Source of the DNA: an uncultured Selenomonadaceae bacterium
GTDB taxonomy: Bacteria > Bacillota > Negativicutes > Selenomonadales > Selenomonadaceae
NCBI GenBank assembly: GCA_905234175.1
Contig: CAJOGX010000015.1
Coordinates: 1 to 42,708 of the forward strand
Length of the DNA: 42,708 nt
Direction of reading: 5' to 3'
In this document: one piece after another, positions 32,604 through 41,457 of the stretch
Layout: every line of letters starts with the position of its first letter
Numbering within the stretch: the first letter of the stretch is position 1
The notes under the pieces: model-generated
The model's database searches: none
What the model was told of the DNA's origin: nothing
Seen by the model: only the letters and a program-made list of their open reading frames with translations
Translations under genes and position numbers: made by a program

Positions 32604-33849
32604 AAGCACAGCAAACACTCATAATTTTAGCATTCTCCTCGGCGGAAAGGTCGGCGGAGAATTTTTTTAATGCGGAAACAGCGGCGTCGAAGGAATCAGT
32701 GAGCACGAGTTCAACGCGGCTTCCGAGCAATTTTTTCGCCTGCCTGAAAACTAAACGAAAATCCTGACTGGACGAAACTAAAACGTAGCTCGCCGCAAGG
32801 TCTGAGTGCGCCGCGCCGACAATTTCAGCAACCGACGGGCAGGATTCTTCGCTGCCGGAAACTAAAATCGACGCGCCAGCTTCCTGTAACTTTTCCGCCT
32901 CGTCAACGTCTTTGGCGACGGCGAGCGCGGCAACTTTCATCAGCGCTTCGTTAGCGGGCGGCAGGACGTGGCTTTCGCTCATGTTCGTAATTTTGACTTC
33001 GCGAATGGAGCCCCAGCCGAGCGCCTGATCAATCGCCTTGCCGACGTGGTTAGTGTGAAGGTGCACGTCGACGCCGCCGCTCATTCGTTCGACGATAGCG
33101 AAACTGCTGAAATCCTGCATTTGCCTTTCGAGCTCAGAAATATCCGCCGCGTTGCTTTTCAGCCGCAGGCGAATGCAATACGGGCGAACTTCGTCTTTGC
33201 GCGGGTCGGGCATATTTTTACGAATACCGAGCCCCAGCGAAAGACTCACCGCCGGAGAAACAAAATTCCCGTCAAGACCGTGCTGGCAGCCCTTCAGAAA
33301 ATTAATCATGATACTCGCGCCGGCATTTTTCTGCCCAGATTCAGCGACAATTTTTTCGCCGGACTCCGTAGCCTTTGCCAGAATTTCCGCGATAGGCATA
33401 CCGTCACGCACCGCGCGATAAGCGCCCTTCGCAACCGCCTTCGCAACCACGATAAAAGGATTTTCCGGCTCGTCAGGAATTGCGCGCTGAGCGTACAAAA
33501 TCCCGTACTGAAACGCCTTGCCAAATTCTGAACCGGTCGCCTCGTACTTGCCGCCAAGACCAACCGCAATTCCGCGAAACATCTGCGCCAGAACCACGCC
33601 AGCACTTCCGCGCGCGCCAAAAACTGCGCCGGTCGCAACCAGCCTGCTAAGTCCGCCAATGCTCGTATCTTTCGCGTCCGCCAGCGGCATAACGGCGGCG
33701 CCCATCGTCCGCAAAATGTGCGTGCCAGCCAATGTCCCAGCTCCGCTCTGTGAATTTATTTTCTCGTATTCCAGCAGAAATTCGCTGTACGCGCCCGAAA
33801 CCATGCGCTTGAAATCCCCGCCGGTAATAACTTCCCTGCTGCTTTTCAT
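32602..33849 (-). CDS. FakA/YloV-like DAK2-fold protein without the nucleotide-binding aspartates
   Basis: Domain order matches FakA, the fatty acid kinase ATPase subunit that works with DegV-type FakB. An N-terminal DAK2-like domain has GARGSAGVVLAQMFRGIA where FakA has ARGNSGVILSQ, then KNAGASIMINFLKG. A middle domain has GGVDVHLHTNHVGKAIDQAL and VKITNMSESH. The 415-residue length is shorter than typical FakA (about 550). The FakA motif with its Mg-ATP aspartates (NVFPVPDGDTGTNM-like) is replaced by INSQSGAGTLAGTHIL (31-46), which has none of them. So it is probably not a kinase. ATG 33849 follows GGTG and GAG. It is divergent from the FtsA-like gene. Confidence 0.78.
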   Translation of the reverse strand: MKSSREVITGGDFKRMVSGAYSEFLLEYEKINSQSGAGTLAGTHILRTMGAAVMPLADAKDTSIGGLSRLVATGAVFGARGSAGVVLAQMFRGIAVGLGGKYEATGSEFGKAFQYGILYAQRAIPDEPENPFIVVAKAVAKGAYRAVRDGMPIAEILAKATESGEKIVAESGQKNAGASIMINFLKGCQHGLDGNFVSPAVSLSLGLGIRKNMPDPRKDEVRPYCIRLRLKSNAADISELERQMQDFSSFAIVERMSGGVDVHLHTNHVGKAIDQALGWGSIREVKITNMSESHVLPPANEALMKVAALAVAKDVDEAEKLQEAGASILVSGSEESCPSVAEIVGAAHSDLAASYVLVSSSQDFRLVFRQAKKLLGSRVELVLTDSFDAAVSALKKFSADLSAEENAKIMSVCCA

Positions 33850-33884
33850 CTCTGCACCGCCTTTGTCAAATTCGCCGGAAGCTT

Positions 33885-33928
33885 AAAGGTTATTTTAAAT
33901 AATTCGCGAAATAAAACGAATAACCTTT
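33885..33928. promoter_or_regulatory. Inverted repeat in the divergent intergenic region
   Basis: AAAGGTTATT (33885-33894) and AATAACCTTT (33919-33928) are a perfect ten-base inverted repeat around a 24-base A/T-rich centre that itself contains TTCGCGAA. Followed by TTTTT on the plus strand, it could be a leader hairpin of the FtsA-like gene or an operator shared by both divergent genes. I could not place a convincing promoter here. Confidence 0.45.
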
Positions 33929-33946
33929 TTATGAGAGGTGAAATTT

Positions 33947-36325
33947 ATGCCGGTAAAAAAATCCGTCGCCAAAACTAAACGTGTAAAAAAATCTGACGCG
34001 CCCGCCGCCAGTAAAACCAACTACAAAAACGACGGGCGGGAAAAAATTTTCGCGCTGGACATCGGCACCCGCAGCGTCATCGGTATCGTCGCCGAGAAGG
34101 AACCCGACGGCAGTCTGGCGGTTATCGCAACCAGCCGCGAAGAACATAAAACCCGCGCCATGCTCGACGGGCAAATTCACGACGTGCCCCAGGTCGCCGC
34201 CGTTATAGAAATTGTTCGCGATAAGCTGGCCAAAGAAGTCGGCGAACTCAAAACCGTGGCAGTTGCCGCCGCCGGCCGCGCGCTCTACACCATGACCGCA
34301 ACCGCCGAAATGGAAATTCACGGCGCTATCACTGAAGACCAGCAGAAAGCTCTCGACTTCACCGGCGTCCAGCTCGCTCAGGCGCAAATCGCCAAATCCC
34401 GCACCGTCCCCGAACAGGCAAGCTATTACTGCGTCGGATTCAGCGTTATCAGCTACGAACTCGACGGCATTCGCCTCAAAAGTCTTATCGGGCAGCGCGG
34501 GAAAATCGCCAAGGCAAAAGTTATCGCAACCTTCCTGCCGCGTCAGGTTATCGACTCCATGCAAATCGCGCTGAGCTACGCCAATCTCGAAATGCACGCG
34601 CTGACGCTCGAACCAATCGCCGCTATCAACGTTTTAATCCCGCTGACAATGCGCCACTTGAATTTAGTTTTGGTTGACATTGGCGCCGGAACTTCCGACA
34701 TTGCGATTACTAAGAACGGCTCGGTTATCGCCTATGGAATGGTGCCAATCGCCGGCGACGAAATTACTGAAACGCTCTCGCAAAAATTTCTGCTCGACTT
34801 CAACGTTGCGGAAGAAGTCAAGCTCAAGGCGACGCGCGGCGAAACTGCGCAGTTCACAGACATTCTCGGCGGCGACCACGAACTCACGGCGGCGGAAATT
34901 ATCAGCGCCTTCAACGAAACCAGCGCCCACCTCGCGAACGAAATTGCCCGCACAATTCTCGAACTCAACGGCAGCGACATTCCTCAGGCGGTTATGCTCG
35001 TCGGCGGCGGCTCGCTTACGCCAAATCTCCAGAAACATATCGCTTCCGCGCTCGGTATGCAGGAAAGCCGCGTCGGGATTCGCCGCCCCTACAACGTCGA
35101 AGGCATTACCAACCTCCCGCGCGAACTCTGCACGCCAGACGCCGTTACGCCGCTCGGCATTCTCAAAATCGCCACGATTAACACGCTCCATTTCCTCAAC
35201 GTCTACATTAACGACGTGGAATACGCGCTGTTCCATTTTCAGGAACTAAACGTCGGCGACGCGCTCTTAAATGCCGGTGTCCAGCTGCGAAAGTTCAACG
35301 GCAAACCTGGGCTCGGTCTCATGATTACTATCGACGGCGAGAAAAAATTTTACCCTGGCAGCATGGGAACGATGGCGAAGCTCACCGCGAACGGCAAGCC
35401 CGCCACGCTCGAAACGCCAATTAAAAATAACTGCCGCATTAAAATTGAACAGGGCACCGACGGCGAAGCTCCAATGGTCAGGCTCGAAGACGCCGTTAAA
35501 AATCTCCCGCGCATAAATATTTTTCTGAACGGCAAGCCCCAAACCGTCGGCGCGGAAATTACCGTCAACGGCGAACTAAGCACGCCCGAAAGAATTTTGC
35601 AGGACGGCGACGATATTAAAGTTACCGAAATTAAAACGCTCGGCGAAGTTCTCCGCCGCGCCGGTCTCTCCCCAAGCGGCAGGAAAATCCACTACAACCT
35701 CAACGGCAGAGATTCCCGCTACACCTGCACGCCAAAAATTCTCGTCAACGATTCCGACGCGTCAATTTCTCAGCCCCTGCGCGACGGCGACCAGATTGAA
35801 TACTTCGCCAACGACACGCCTAAAATTTCCGACATCCTCAAAAATATCGCCAACCTCGGCTCTGCCGTCAAAATTTTCTACGGCGGCAGCGAATTTGAAA
35901 TTCCTACGACGACCAACCTCGAACTTACCGTGAACGACCGCCCCGCCACGCTCAACACCTTCGTGAACGAAGACGCCGTTATAACTTACGACAAAACCAC
36001 GCGCAAATCCGTCACCGTCAGCGACGCGCTGCTGGCTGTCGACTTCAAGCCGCCCGACCCGAAAAGCCGCATGGGCTTTGAAATTAAAGTCAACGGCGTG
36101 CCCGCAGATTTCGCCTCGCCAATGACCAACGGCGATACCCTCGAAGTCATTTTAAAATCCCCCGACGGCACGATTATTTCTTCAGATAACAGCGTGGAAA
36201 TTCCCGCCAAAATTTCCGCCGTCACTTCCCTTTCCAATACAAATCTTTCGCTCCGCGACGGCGTTGCCAATGCGCCAATTCCTAAACGCAGGCTCACCAT
36301 TCAGGATTTTATTCGCAACGATTGA
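33947..36325 (+). CDS. FtsA-like actin-fold ATPase with a repeat-rich C-terminal extension
   Basis: Residues 33-415 form an FtsA/PilM-type actin fold: FALDIGTRSVIGIV (phosphate 1), an SHS2-like insert (about 70-190), LVLVDIGAGTSDIAITK (phosphate 2, about 239-256) and VMLVGGGSLTPNLQ (adenosine motif, about 349-361). The protein is 792 residues, nearly twice FtsA. The extra half carries recurring units with a VNG or VND turn, then a leucine or methionine and DGD or NGD before a final strand (about 538-560, 598-620, 659-681 and 713-736), resembling beta-grasp or SLBB-like folds. A basic N-terminus and a terminal KRRLTIQDFIRND could bind membrane or partners. ATG 33947 has GAGGTG six bases upstream. 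It is not next to ftsZ here. Confidence 0.82.
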   Translation: MPVKKSVAKTKRVKKSDAPAASKTNYKNDGREKIFALDIGTRSVIGIVAEKEPDGSLAVIATSREEHKTRAMLDGQIHDVPQVAAVIEIVRDKLAKEVGELKTVAVAAAGRALYTMTATAEMEIHGAITEDQQKALDFTGVQLAQAQIAKSRTVPEQASYYCVGFSVISYELDGIRLKSLIGQRGKIAKAKVIATFLPRQVIDSMQIALSYANLEMHALTLEPIAAINVLIPLTMRHLNLVLVDIGAGTSDIAITKNGSVIAYGMVPIAGDEITETLSQKFLLDFNVAEEVKLKATRGETAQFTDILGGDHELTAAEIISAFNETSAHLANEIARTILELNGSDIPQAVMLVGGGSLTPNLQKHIASALGMQESRVGIRRPYNVEGITNLPRELCTPDAVTPLGILKIATINTLHFLNVYINDVEYALFHFQELNVGDALLNAGVQLRKFNGKPGLGLMITIDGEKKFYPGSMGTMAKLTANGKPATLETPIKNNCRIKIEQGTDGEAPMVRLEDAVKNLPRINIFLNGKPQTVGAEITVNGELSTPERILQDGDDIKVTEIKTLGEVLRRAGLSPSGRKIHYNLNGRDSRYTCTPKILVNDSDASISQPLRDGDQIEYFANDTPKISDILKNIANLGSAVKIFYGGSEFEIPTTTNLELTVNDRPATLNTFVNEDAVITYDKTTRKSVTVSDALLAVDFKPPDPKSRMGFEIKVNGVPADFASPMTNGDTLEVILKSPDGTIISSDNSVEIPAKISAVTSLSNTNLSLRDGVANAPIPKRRLTIQDFIRND

Positions 36326-36350
36326 TTTTTTCTGCGCTGTGTGATACAAT
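36322..36350 (+). promoter_or_regulatory. Promoter of the secreted protein gene
   Basis: TTGATT (36322-36327) and TACAAT (36345-36350) are 17 bases apart. The -35 box overlaps the stop codon of the FtsA-like gene, and the start of the next gene is about 30 bases downstream. Confidence 0.6.
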
Positions 36351-36380
36351 TCAGCGTAAAATTTTTTTGGGGGTACTAAA

Positions 36381-37340
36381 ATGAATTTTATCAGCAAAAA
36401 ATTTAAAAAAGTTCTCGTGGCGGCGGTTGCAGGCAGCGCTCTGCTTTTCGGCGGCGGCGACGCTCTCGCTTTCCCGAACACCGCAGACGGCTGGGACTTC
36501 AGAGATACTTACCTTTCCATTCCCTACAACAACAACGTTTTCCACCAGAGCATTGTGTTTTTCGGCACGTCCTTCCACGTCGACATAACTTCCTACGGGC
36601 AGATTATGCGCGACGCTTCGATGAGACAGAGCGGAAATATCAACTGGGAATACACCAGTCCCACGACGAACGTCACGACTAACATCAACATGCCGTTTTA
36701 CGTCGAACAGACCGGCGAAGAAATGACGCTCTACGTGCAGCGCAACGGCCGCTGGAACAAATTCGCTATGCCTGGCGTCCCCGTCGGTATCGCTAACGCG
36801 CTCAAATCCGCCGACCTCAACACTCTCACCGATAACCTCAACGCTATCAAGGACGTGGAAGTTTTCCGCGACACCGATACCGTCAAAATTTATAACATCA
36901 CGCTCGACGGCCAGTATCTCGCCAATAAAAACTACCGCACGTTCAGCGGGCTCTCCGCCGACGAAATTGCCACGCAGCAAAGATTTTACAAACACCTCAA
37001 CGCCGCGCTCAACATGACCGACTTCACCTGCACCTGGACGGTTAATAAGAAAACCAACGTCACGGCCAGCGTCGTCGTCGACCTCACGCCGGTTATGCGC
37101 GCCTACGCTCAGGACGTGCTTGACGATTCCGCCGCCGGCACGATTCAAATCAGCGACGAAGAGCGCATGCTCATGGAAACTATCGGCTATTACAGCGAGT
37201 TCCACTATTCCTTCTCCTACACCAGAGACGGCAGTGTCGACAGTCGGAGTCTGACTCCGCCTTCTGCTGCCCGCCGCGCCCAGACCAACAACAATATCTT
37301 CGAGGATTTCTTCAAGCAGATGGCTAATTCTGAAAGGTAA
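36381..37340 (+). CDS. Secreted protein, possibly DUF6612/LppX-like
   Basis: The 319-residue product has a clear signal peptide (KKFKKVLVAAVAGSALLFGGGDALA, cut before FPNTA). The mature part is beta-rich with segments such as NMPFYVEQTGEEMTLYV and GRWNKFAMPG. These recall the exported DUF6612 proteins, which have a lipid-carrier-like fold, but I am not certain. It lacks a lipobox cysteine. GGGGG precedes the ATG at 36381 and it has its own promoter. The 3' end overlaps the convergent GspL-like gene by 17 bases without an evident terminator. Confidence 0.75.
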   Translation: MNFISKKFKKVLVAAVAGSALLFGGGDALAFPNTADGWDFRDTYLSIPYNNNVFHQSIVFFGTSFHVDITSYGQIMRDASMRQSGNINWEYTSPTTNVTTNINMPFYVEQTGEEMTLYVQRNGRWNKFAMPGVPVGIANALKSADLNTLTDNLNAIKDVEVFRDTDTVKIYNITLDGQYLANKNYRTFSGLSADEIATQQRFYKHLNAALNMTDFTCTWTVNKKTNVTASVVVDLTPVMRAYAQDVLDDSAAGTIQISDEERMLMETIGYYSEFHYSFSYTRDGSVDSRSLTPPSAARRAQTNNNIFEDFFKQMANSER

Positions 37341-38334
37341 CCCGAATTAAAAAATCTATCTGCCCGTCATTCACGGCGGAATTTTCCAGCCTGACATTTT
37401 TCGCAAAGGATTTCAGGCGGCTCAAATAATTTCTCAAAGCGTCCGACGTATCAGCGGTTCCAGTGAGTTCCAGCGTATCGCCGGACGTTTTAATTTTGTC
37501 CAGCCAGACTTTTCCGTCAGCCAGCCCGCCGATTTTCACAAGCGCGTTGAACTTGTCCGCCGTGACATTCTGCGCCGCGCTCAGTTCGTTAAGCTTGCGC
37601 ATTTCCGCCGCGTACTCGTCTAAACTTTCCCTGAACGCCGCCAGTTCGCCCAGCGCCGATAAATTTTCCTGCGCCGCCGCCAGATTGTTCGACGCCGAAA
37701 AATATTCGTGAGCGAGCCGCGCCGAGACCAGCGACAGCGCCAATAAAAAAACCGCCGCTGCTGCCAGCGCGATTCTTTTGAAGTTCCACGGACTAACTTT
37801 TTCAGTTAGAAAATTTGGCGCCGCGTTGTTCAGCGCAATTTCCGCCGCAGATTCAGCGCGGTTGAACGGCGTCAGCTGGCGTTCGGGATTGTCAGGAATT
37901 TCAGTAAGCACGCAAAGCGGCAGGGAATTTTTTTCAAAGGCGGCGGCGTATTCCTCGAAAAGATTTTCTGCCAGCGCCTCCATCCAGACTTCGTCGCCGC
38001 GCTTAACGAAACTGCAGCGGGAGTCCTTACCGGCGTTCGCTATCGCCCAGATTTTCACGGCGTCGCTGATTTCGTTCGCAGGAACATTTTTAAAATCGCT
38101 CTGAAAAGTTACCGCCGTCCCTTCGCGCAGGGCAAGCGCAACCTTAGGATTTTCCCAGCCGTTTTTCGCGCAGAGGTACGAAATTTTTTCAGCCAGCCCG
38201 TTTGTATCGCCGGTAAAATTAATTTCGTCGAACTCAATTTTTTCAGCCAGCCGTGCAAGGAAAATTTTGTCGCCGTCGAAATAAACACCGAGGATTTTGC
38301 TGAAGTCGTTGCGAAAAAAATTTAGAATGCTCAT
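37324..38334 (-). CDS. GspL/PilM-PilN-like membrane assembly protein
   Basis: The 336-residue protein has a cytoplasmic part starting LGVYFDGDKIFLARL (about 15-29), like the first strands of PilM or GspL actin-type domains. One transmembrane helix follows (KRIALAAAAVFLLALSLVSA, about 187-206), then a coiled-coil-like segment (about 210-260). The C-terminal domain (VWLDKIKTSGDTLELTGTA, then YLSRLKSF and NDGQIDFLIRV) matches the PilN/GspL ferredoxin-like fold. In type IV pilus or type II secretion systems this class links the cytoplasmic motor to the envelope. No other pilus genes are in the window. ATG 38334 has GGAG five bases upstream, nine bases after the CNNM gene. Confidence 0.72.
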   Translation of the reverse strand: MSILNFFRNDFSKILGVYFDGDKIFLARLAEKIEFDEINFTGDTNGLAEKISYLCAKNGWENPKVALALREGTAVTFQSDFKNVPANEISDAVKIWAIANAGKDSRCSFVKRGDEVWMEALAENLFEEYAAAFEKNSLPLCVLTEIPDNPERQLTPFNRAESAAEIALNNAAPNFLTEKVSPWNFKRIALAAAAVFLLALSLVSARLAHEYFSASNNLAAAQENLSALGELAAFRESLDEYAAEMRKLNELSAAQNVTADKFNALVKIGGLADGKVWLDKIKTSGDTLELTGTADTSDALRNYLSRLKSFAKNVRLENSAVNDGQIDFLIRVTFQN

Positions 38335-38343
38335 GATAACTCC

Positions 38344-39648
38344 TTAAGCCAGTCTGAGAAGAATGCGCGTAATGCGAACGCCGTCCACTTCCTCGACGTA
38401 AAAAGTATTCCCGTTGTACGACGCGGTTTGCCCGACGCGCGGTTCGCCGCCGATTCTGTCTGTCAGCCAGCCGCCGACGGTATCCACGTCCTCATCGTCA
38501 ATCTTAATATCAAATTCATCGTCAAGGTCTTCGAGCGTCATTTTCGCATCGATTGAGTAAACTTTTTCCGCGCGCTTTTCAGCTTCGGGGCGCTCCTCGT
38601 CGAACTCGTCCTGAATATCGCCGACAAGTTCCTCAACAATATCCTCAATCGTAACCATGCCGGAAGTGCCGCCGTACTCGTCCACGACAATCGCCAGCTG
38701 CGAGCGGTTTTTCTGCATCATCTTCAGCAAAACGCTCACGTCCATGCTTTCCGGCACGACGAAAACTTTCCGCGCGAGTTTCGTAAGATTCAGCCTGAGC
38801 TTTTTTTCGCTGCTCAGTTTCCAGGTGATTAAATCCTTGACGTGCAAAAATCCAATGATATGGTCCTTATCCTCGTTGCAGATTGGGTAGCGCGTCATCT
38901 GCTCCTCAAGCATAATCTGCAAATTTTCCTCGAAAGTTTTGTTCGTGTACAGGCAGACCATATCAGTTCGCGGCACCATAATTTCACGAACACTCAGCTC
39001 CGTAAAGTCAAAAACGTTGTCGACGAAATCCACTTCGGTATCGTCAACCAGTCCCTGCTTGTGACTTTCCTCCATGAGCAGACGAATTTCCTCCGGGTTA
39101 TGCGCAACTTCGCCTTCGCCGCCGGCTTCCAGTCCCAAACGCTTAGAGACAAACCGCGCCGTCGCGTTCAGCGCGATAACAAACGGGTACATGACTTTCC
39201 AGAAAATCAGCATTGGCAGTGCGATTGTCAGCAAAATATTTTCCGTCCGAGAAATTGCCAGCGACTTCGGCGTAAGCTCGCCCAAAATTATGTGCATTGC
39301 CGTGATTATCGTGAACGCCAGCGCGAAGGAAATTGTGTGCCCAATCGTGTCGCTAAAGCCGAGCGACTGCGTTACCGGCAGAATCAGTTTCGCGACGAAC
39401 GGCTCGCCGACCCAGCCCAAGCCCAGCGACGCCAAAGTTATTCCCAGCTGCGTCACCGATAGCGCTTCGTCAAGCTCGTCAGTCAGTTTCTTCGCGTAAA
39501 CCGCGCGCTTGTTGCCCTCCTGTATCAAAGTTTCCAGCCGCGACGGACGCATTTTCACGCAGCAAAATTCCGCCGCCACGAAAAAACCGTTCATTCCTAT
39601 CAAAAATAATACCAAAAATATCTGCAGTAATATAGGAACAATGTCCAA
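38344..39648 (-). CDS. CNNM/CorC (HlyC) family membrane protein with CBS domains
   Basis: The 434-residue protein has the standard order: a DUF21 membrane domain (about 1-190, GMNGFFVAAEFCCVKMRPSRLE at the start, AMHIILGELTPKSLAI), a CBS pair (about 205-330, VREIMVPRTDMVCL and DEYGGTSGMVTIEDIVEELVGDIQDEFD) and a C-terminal CorC_HlyC domain (about 345-430). Such proteins are magnesium or cobalt exporters or regulators; the older haemolysin name is misleading. The start is TTG at 39648, with AGGAGG nine bases upstream. Confidence 0.93.
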   Translation of the reverse strand: MDIVPILLQIFLVLFLIGMNGFFVAAEFCCVKMRPSRLETLIQEGNKRAVYAKKLTDELDEALSVTQLGITLASLGLGWVGEPFVAKLILPVTQSLGFSDTIGHTISFALAFTIITAMHIILGELTPKSLAISRTENILLTIALPMLIFWKVMYPFVIALNATARFVSKRLGLEAGGEGEVAHNPEEIRLLMEESHKQGLVDDTEVDFVDNVFDFTELSVREIMVPRTDMVCLYTNKTFEENLQIMLEEQMTRYPICNEDKDHIIGFLHVKDLITWKLSSEKKLRLNLTKLARKVFVVPESMDVSVLLKMMQKNRSQLAIVVDEYGGTSGMVTIEDIVEELVGDIQDEFDEERPEAEKRAEKVYSIDAKMTLEDLDDEFDIKIDDEDVDTVGGWLTDRIGGEPRVGQTASYNGNTFYVEEVDGVRITRILLRLA

Positions 39649-39681
39649 AAGTTTTAACCTCCTGTTGAATTTTTCTCCGTT

Positions 39682-39690
39682 ATTATATCA
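39682..39690 (-). promoter_or_regulatory. Extended -10 promoter of the CNNM gene
   Basis: On the minus strand TGATATAAT combines a TGN element with a perfect TATAAT, about 33 bases before the TTG start. No good -35 box is present, as expected for extended -10 promoters. Confidence 0.5.
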
Positions 39691-39710
39691 TATTTGCAAG
39701 GAGAATTTCT

Positions 39711-40496
39711 ATGAATTTAATCCTGCCCAAGCCAATTTTCAGCAAGCTCATGCGCGCCGTCGTAGAGTTCGACATGATTCAGGACGGCGACAAAATTTTA
39801 ATAGGACTTTCCGGCGGCAAGGACAGCCAGCTTTTAACTTACGCCCTCGCCGCGCTGAAACTCCGCGTACAGAAAAAGTTCACGCTGAGCGCCGTCACGA
39901 TTAACCCGAACTTCGACGAAAATTTTTCCGCCAACGCCGCCGCGCTGAAAAGTTTTTGCGACAGCTTAGAAATTCCGCACGAAATTCACGAAGTCGACAT
40001 CGCCAGCGCAATTAGTTCCCGCCCAGATAAAAGTCCCTGCTTCACCTGCGCATATTTCCGCCGCGCCGCCATAAATCGAATCGCCAAAAATCTCGGTGCC
40101 AACAAAGTCGCCTACGCGCACCACCTCGACGACGCCGTTGAAACTTTTTTCATGAGCCTGCTTTCCAGCGGCCAGCTTACAACCTTCACGCCGACAACTT
40201 ATCTCAGCCGCACCAATCTGACGGTGATTCGCCCGCTGATTTACCTGCGCGAATTTCAGGTTACGAGTTTCGCCGCGAAAAATTTTCAAATCGTCAAGTC
40301 TCCCTGCCCCTTCGACGGCAAAACCAACCGCCAGAATATCAAAAATCTTATCGCGGAACTCGGTAAAAGTTTCCCAGATTTATTTGAGCACTTAGCCGCC
40401 GCCCTGCGCGAAAATTCTATCGGCGAACTGTGGCGCGCGCCCAAAACTTTAGCCGAAATGCGCCAGACTTATTTTTCCTTCGTCAGCCGGAGGTGA
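39711..40496 (+). CDS. TtcA-family tRNA thiolation protein
   Basis: TtcA-type enzymes thiolate C32 of tRNA using ATP and an iron-sulfur cluster. The 261-residue protein has the PP-loop GLSGGKDSQ (32-40), the Cys-x2-Cys pair Cys110 and Cys113 (SPCFTC) and a later conserved Cys in KSPCPFDGKTNRQ, plus AYAHHLDDAVETFFMSLL. GGAGA precedes ATG 39711. The permease gene follows after four bases. Confidence 0.88.
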   Translation: MNLILPKPIFSKLMRAVVEFDMIQDGDKILIGLSGGKDSQLLTYALAALKLRVQKKFTLSAVTINPNFDENFSANAAALKSFCDSLEIPHEIHEVDIASAISSRPDKSPCFTCAYFRRAAINRIAKNLGANKVAYAHHLDDAVETFFMSLLSSGQLTTFTPTTYLSRTNLTVIRPLIYLREFQVTSFAAKNFQIVKSPCPFDGKTNRQNIKNLIAELGKSFPDLFEHLAAALRENSIGELWRAPKTLAEMRQTYFSFVSRR

Positions 40497-40500
40497 CACA

Positions 40501-41457
40501 ATGGAACTGCGCCTTTTGTTCGTCTTCACGGACATGATTTTGCCGCTCGCGCTTGGATATTTTCTGCACAGGAAAGGCATACTCTCGGACGCGGCGAACA
40601 ATCTGATAATCAAAGCCAACATAATTTTTTTCATAACGCTGCTGGCGCTGCTGAGCTTCTGGATTTTGCCGCTGTCGCCTGGTATCCTCATACTGCCGAC
40701 GTTCGGAATAATTCTGACGATAATACCGGCGCTGCTCGCGAAAATATTTTTCGTGCGAAGTTACAGCGACGTTTTAGACCAGGGCTCGTACATGATGAGC
40801 GCAATGCTGGCGAATATCGGAACGCTCGGCGGACTTTGCGCGTTCATACTCTACGACGAAGTTGGCTACGCGGTAATTCAGCTCGTGGCAATGCTCCAGA
40901 ACATGATGTTCATACTGATTTGCCTGCCGCTGGCGAAATATTACCGCGCGAAAGCGGATTTGACTTCGGCGGAAGCGCACGTGAAATTTTCGCGGGACAT
41001 GTTTTTGACGTGGAACCAGCTGGGCGTCGTGGGAATGATAACAGGACTCGCGCTGAATTTTATGCACGTGCCGCGACCGGAATCGCTGGGGACGATTTTC
41101 CAGATTTTGATTCACGTCAGCGCGTGGTTCGCACTGCTGCCGGTCGGCTACCTGATGAATTTCAAAAATGCAAAGCCGTGGTATCGCAAAACGCTGAGCC
41201 TGGTGCCGCTGCATTTTATTTTACTGCCGCTGGCGATTTATTTCCCCGCGCGAATTTTGTTCAGCGAGCCAATGGTGATAAACATTCTGCTGCTGGCGGC
41301 GGCGGCGCCCTCTGCGATAAATGCGGTGCTGGCGGCGCGGATAAACCGGCTGAACGTCGACTTCACGATAGCTTCATTCCTCATGACGACGACAATTTTC
41401 CTGCTGGTGCTGTTCCCGCTGTTCTTTTTGTACGTGACGCACGGCGGCGGCTTTTAG
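40501..41457 (+). CDS. AEC family transporter (auxin efflux carrier type)
   Basis: The 318-residue protein has about ten hydrophobic segments, starting FVFTDMILPLALGYFL with the family's LGY feature. A conserved ANIGTLG turn sits mid-protein and the ILLLAAAAPSAINAVLAA segment near the end. AEC members carry malate, malonate or other small organic anions; the substrate is not readable here. GGAGG precedes the ATG at 40501, four bases after the ttcA-like gene. Its 3' end overlaps the convergent HD-GYP gene by four bases. Confidence 0.88.
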   Translation: MELRLLFVFTDMILPLALGYFLHRKGILSDAANNLIIKANIIFFITLLALLSFWILPLSPGILILPTFGIILTIIPALLAKIFFVRSYSDVLDQGSYMMSAMLANIGTLGGLCAFILYDEVGYAVIQLVAMLQNMMFILICLPLAKYYRAKADLTSAEAHVKFSRDMFLTWNQLGVVGMITGLALNFMHVPRPESLGTIFQILIHVSAWFALLPVGYLMNFKNAKPWYRKTLSLVPLHFILLPLAIYFPARILFSEPMVINILLLAAAAPSAINAVLAARINRLNVDFTIASFLMTTTIFLLVLFPLFFLYVTHGGGF

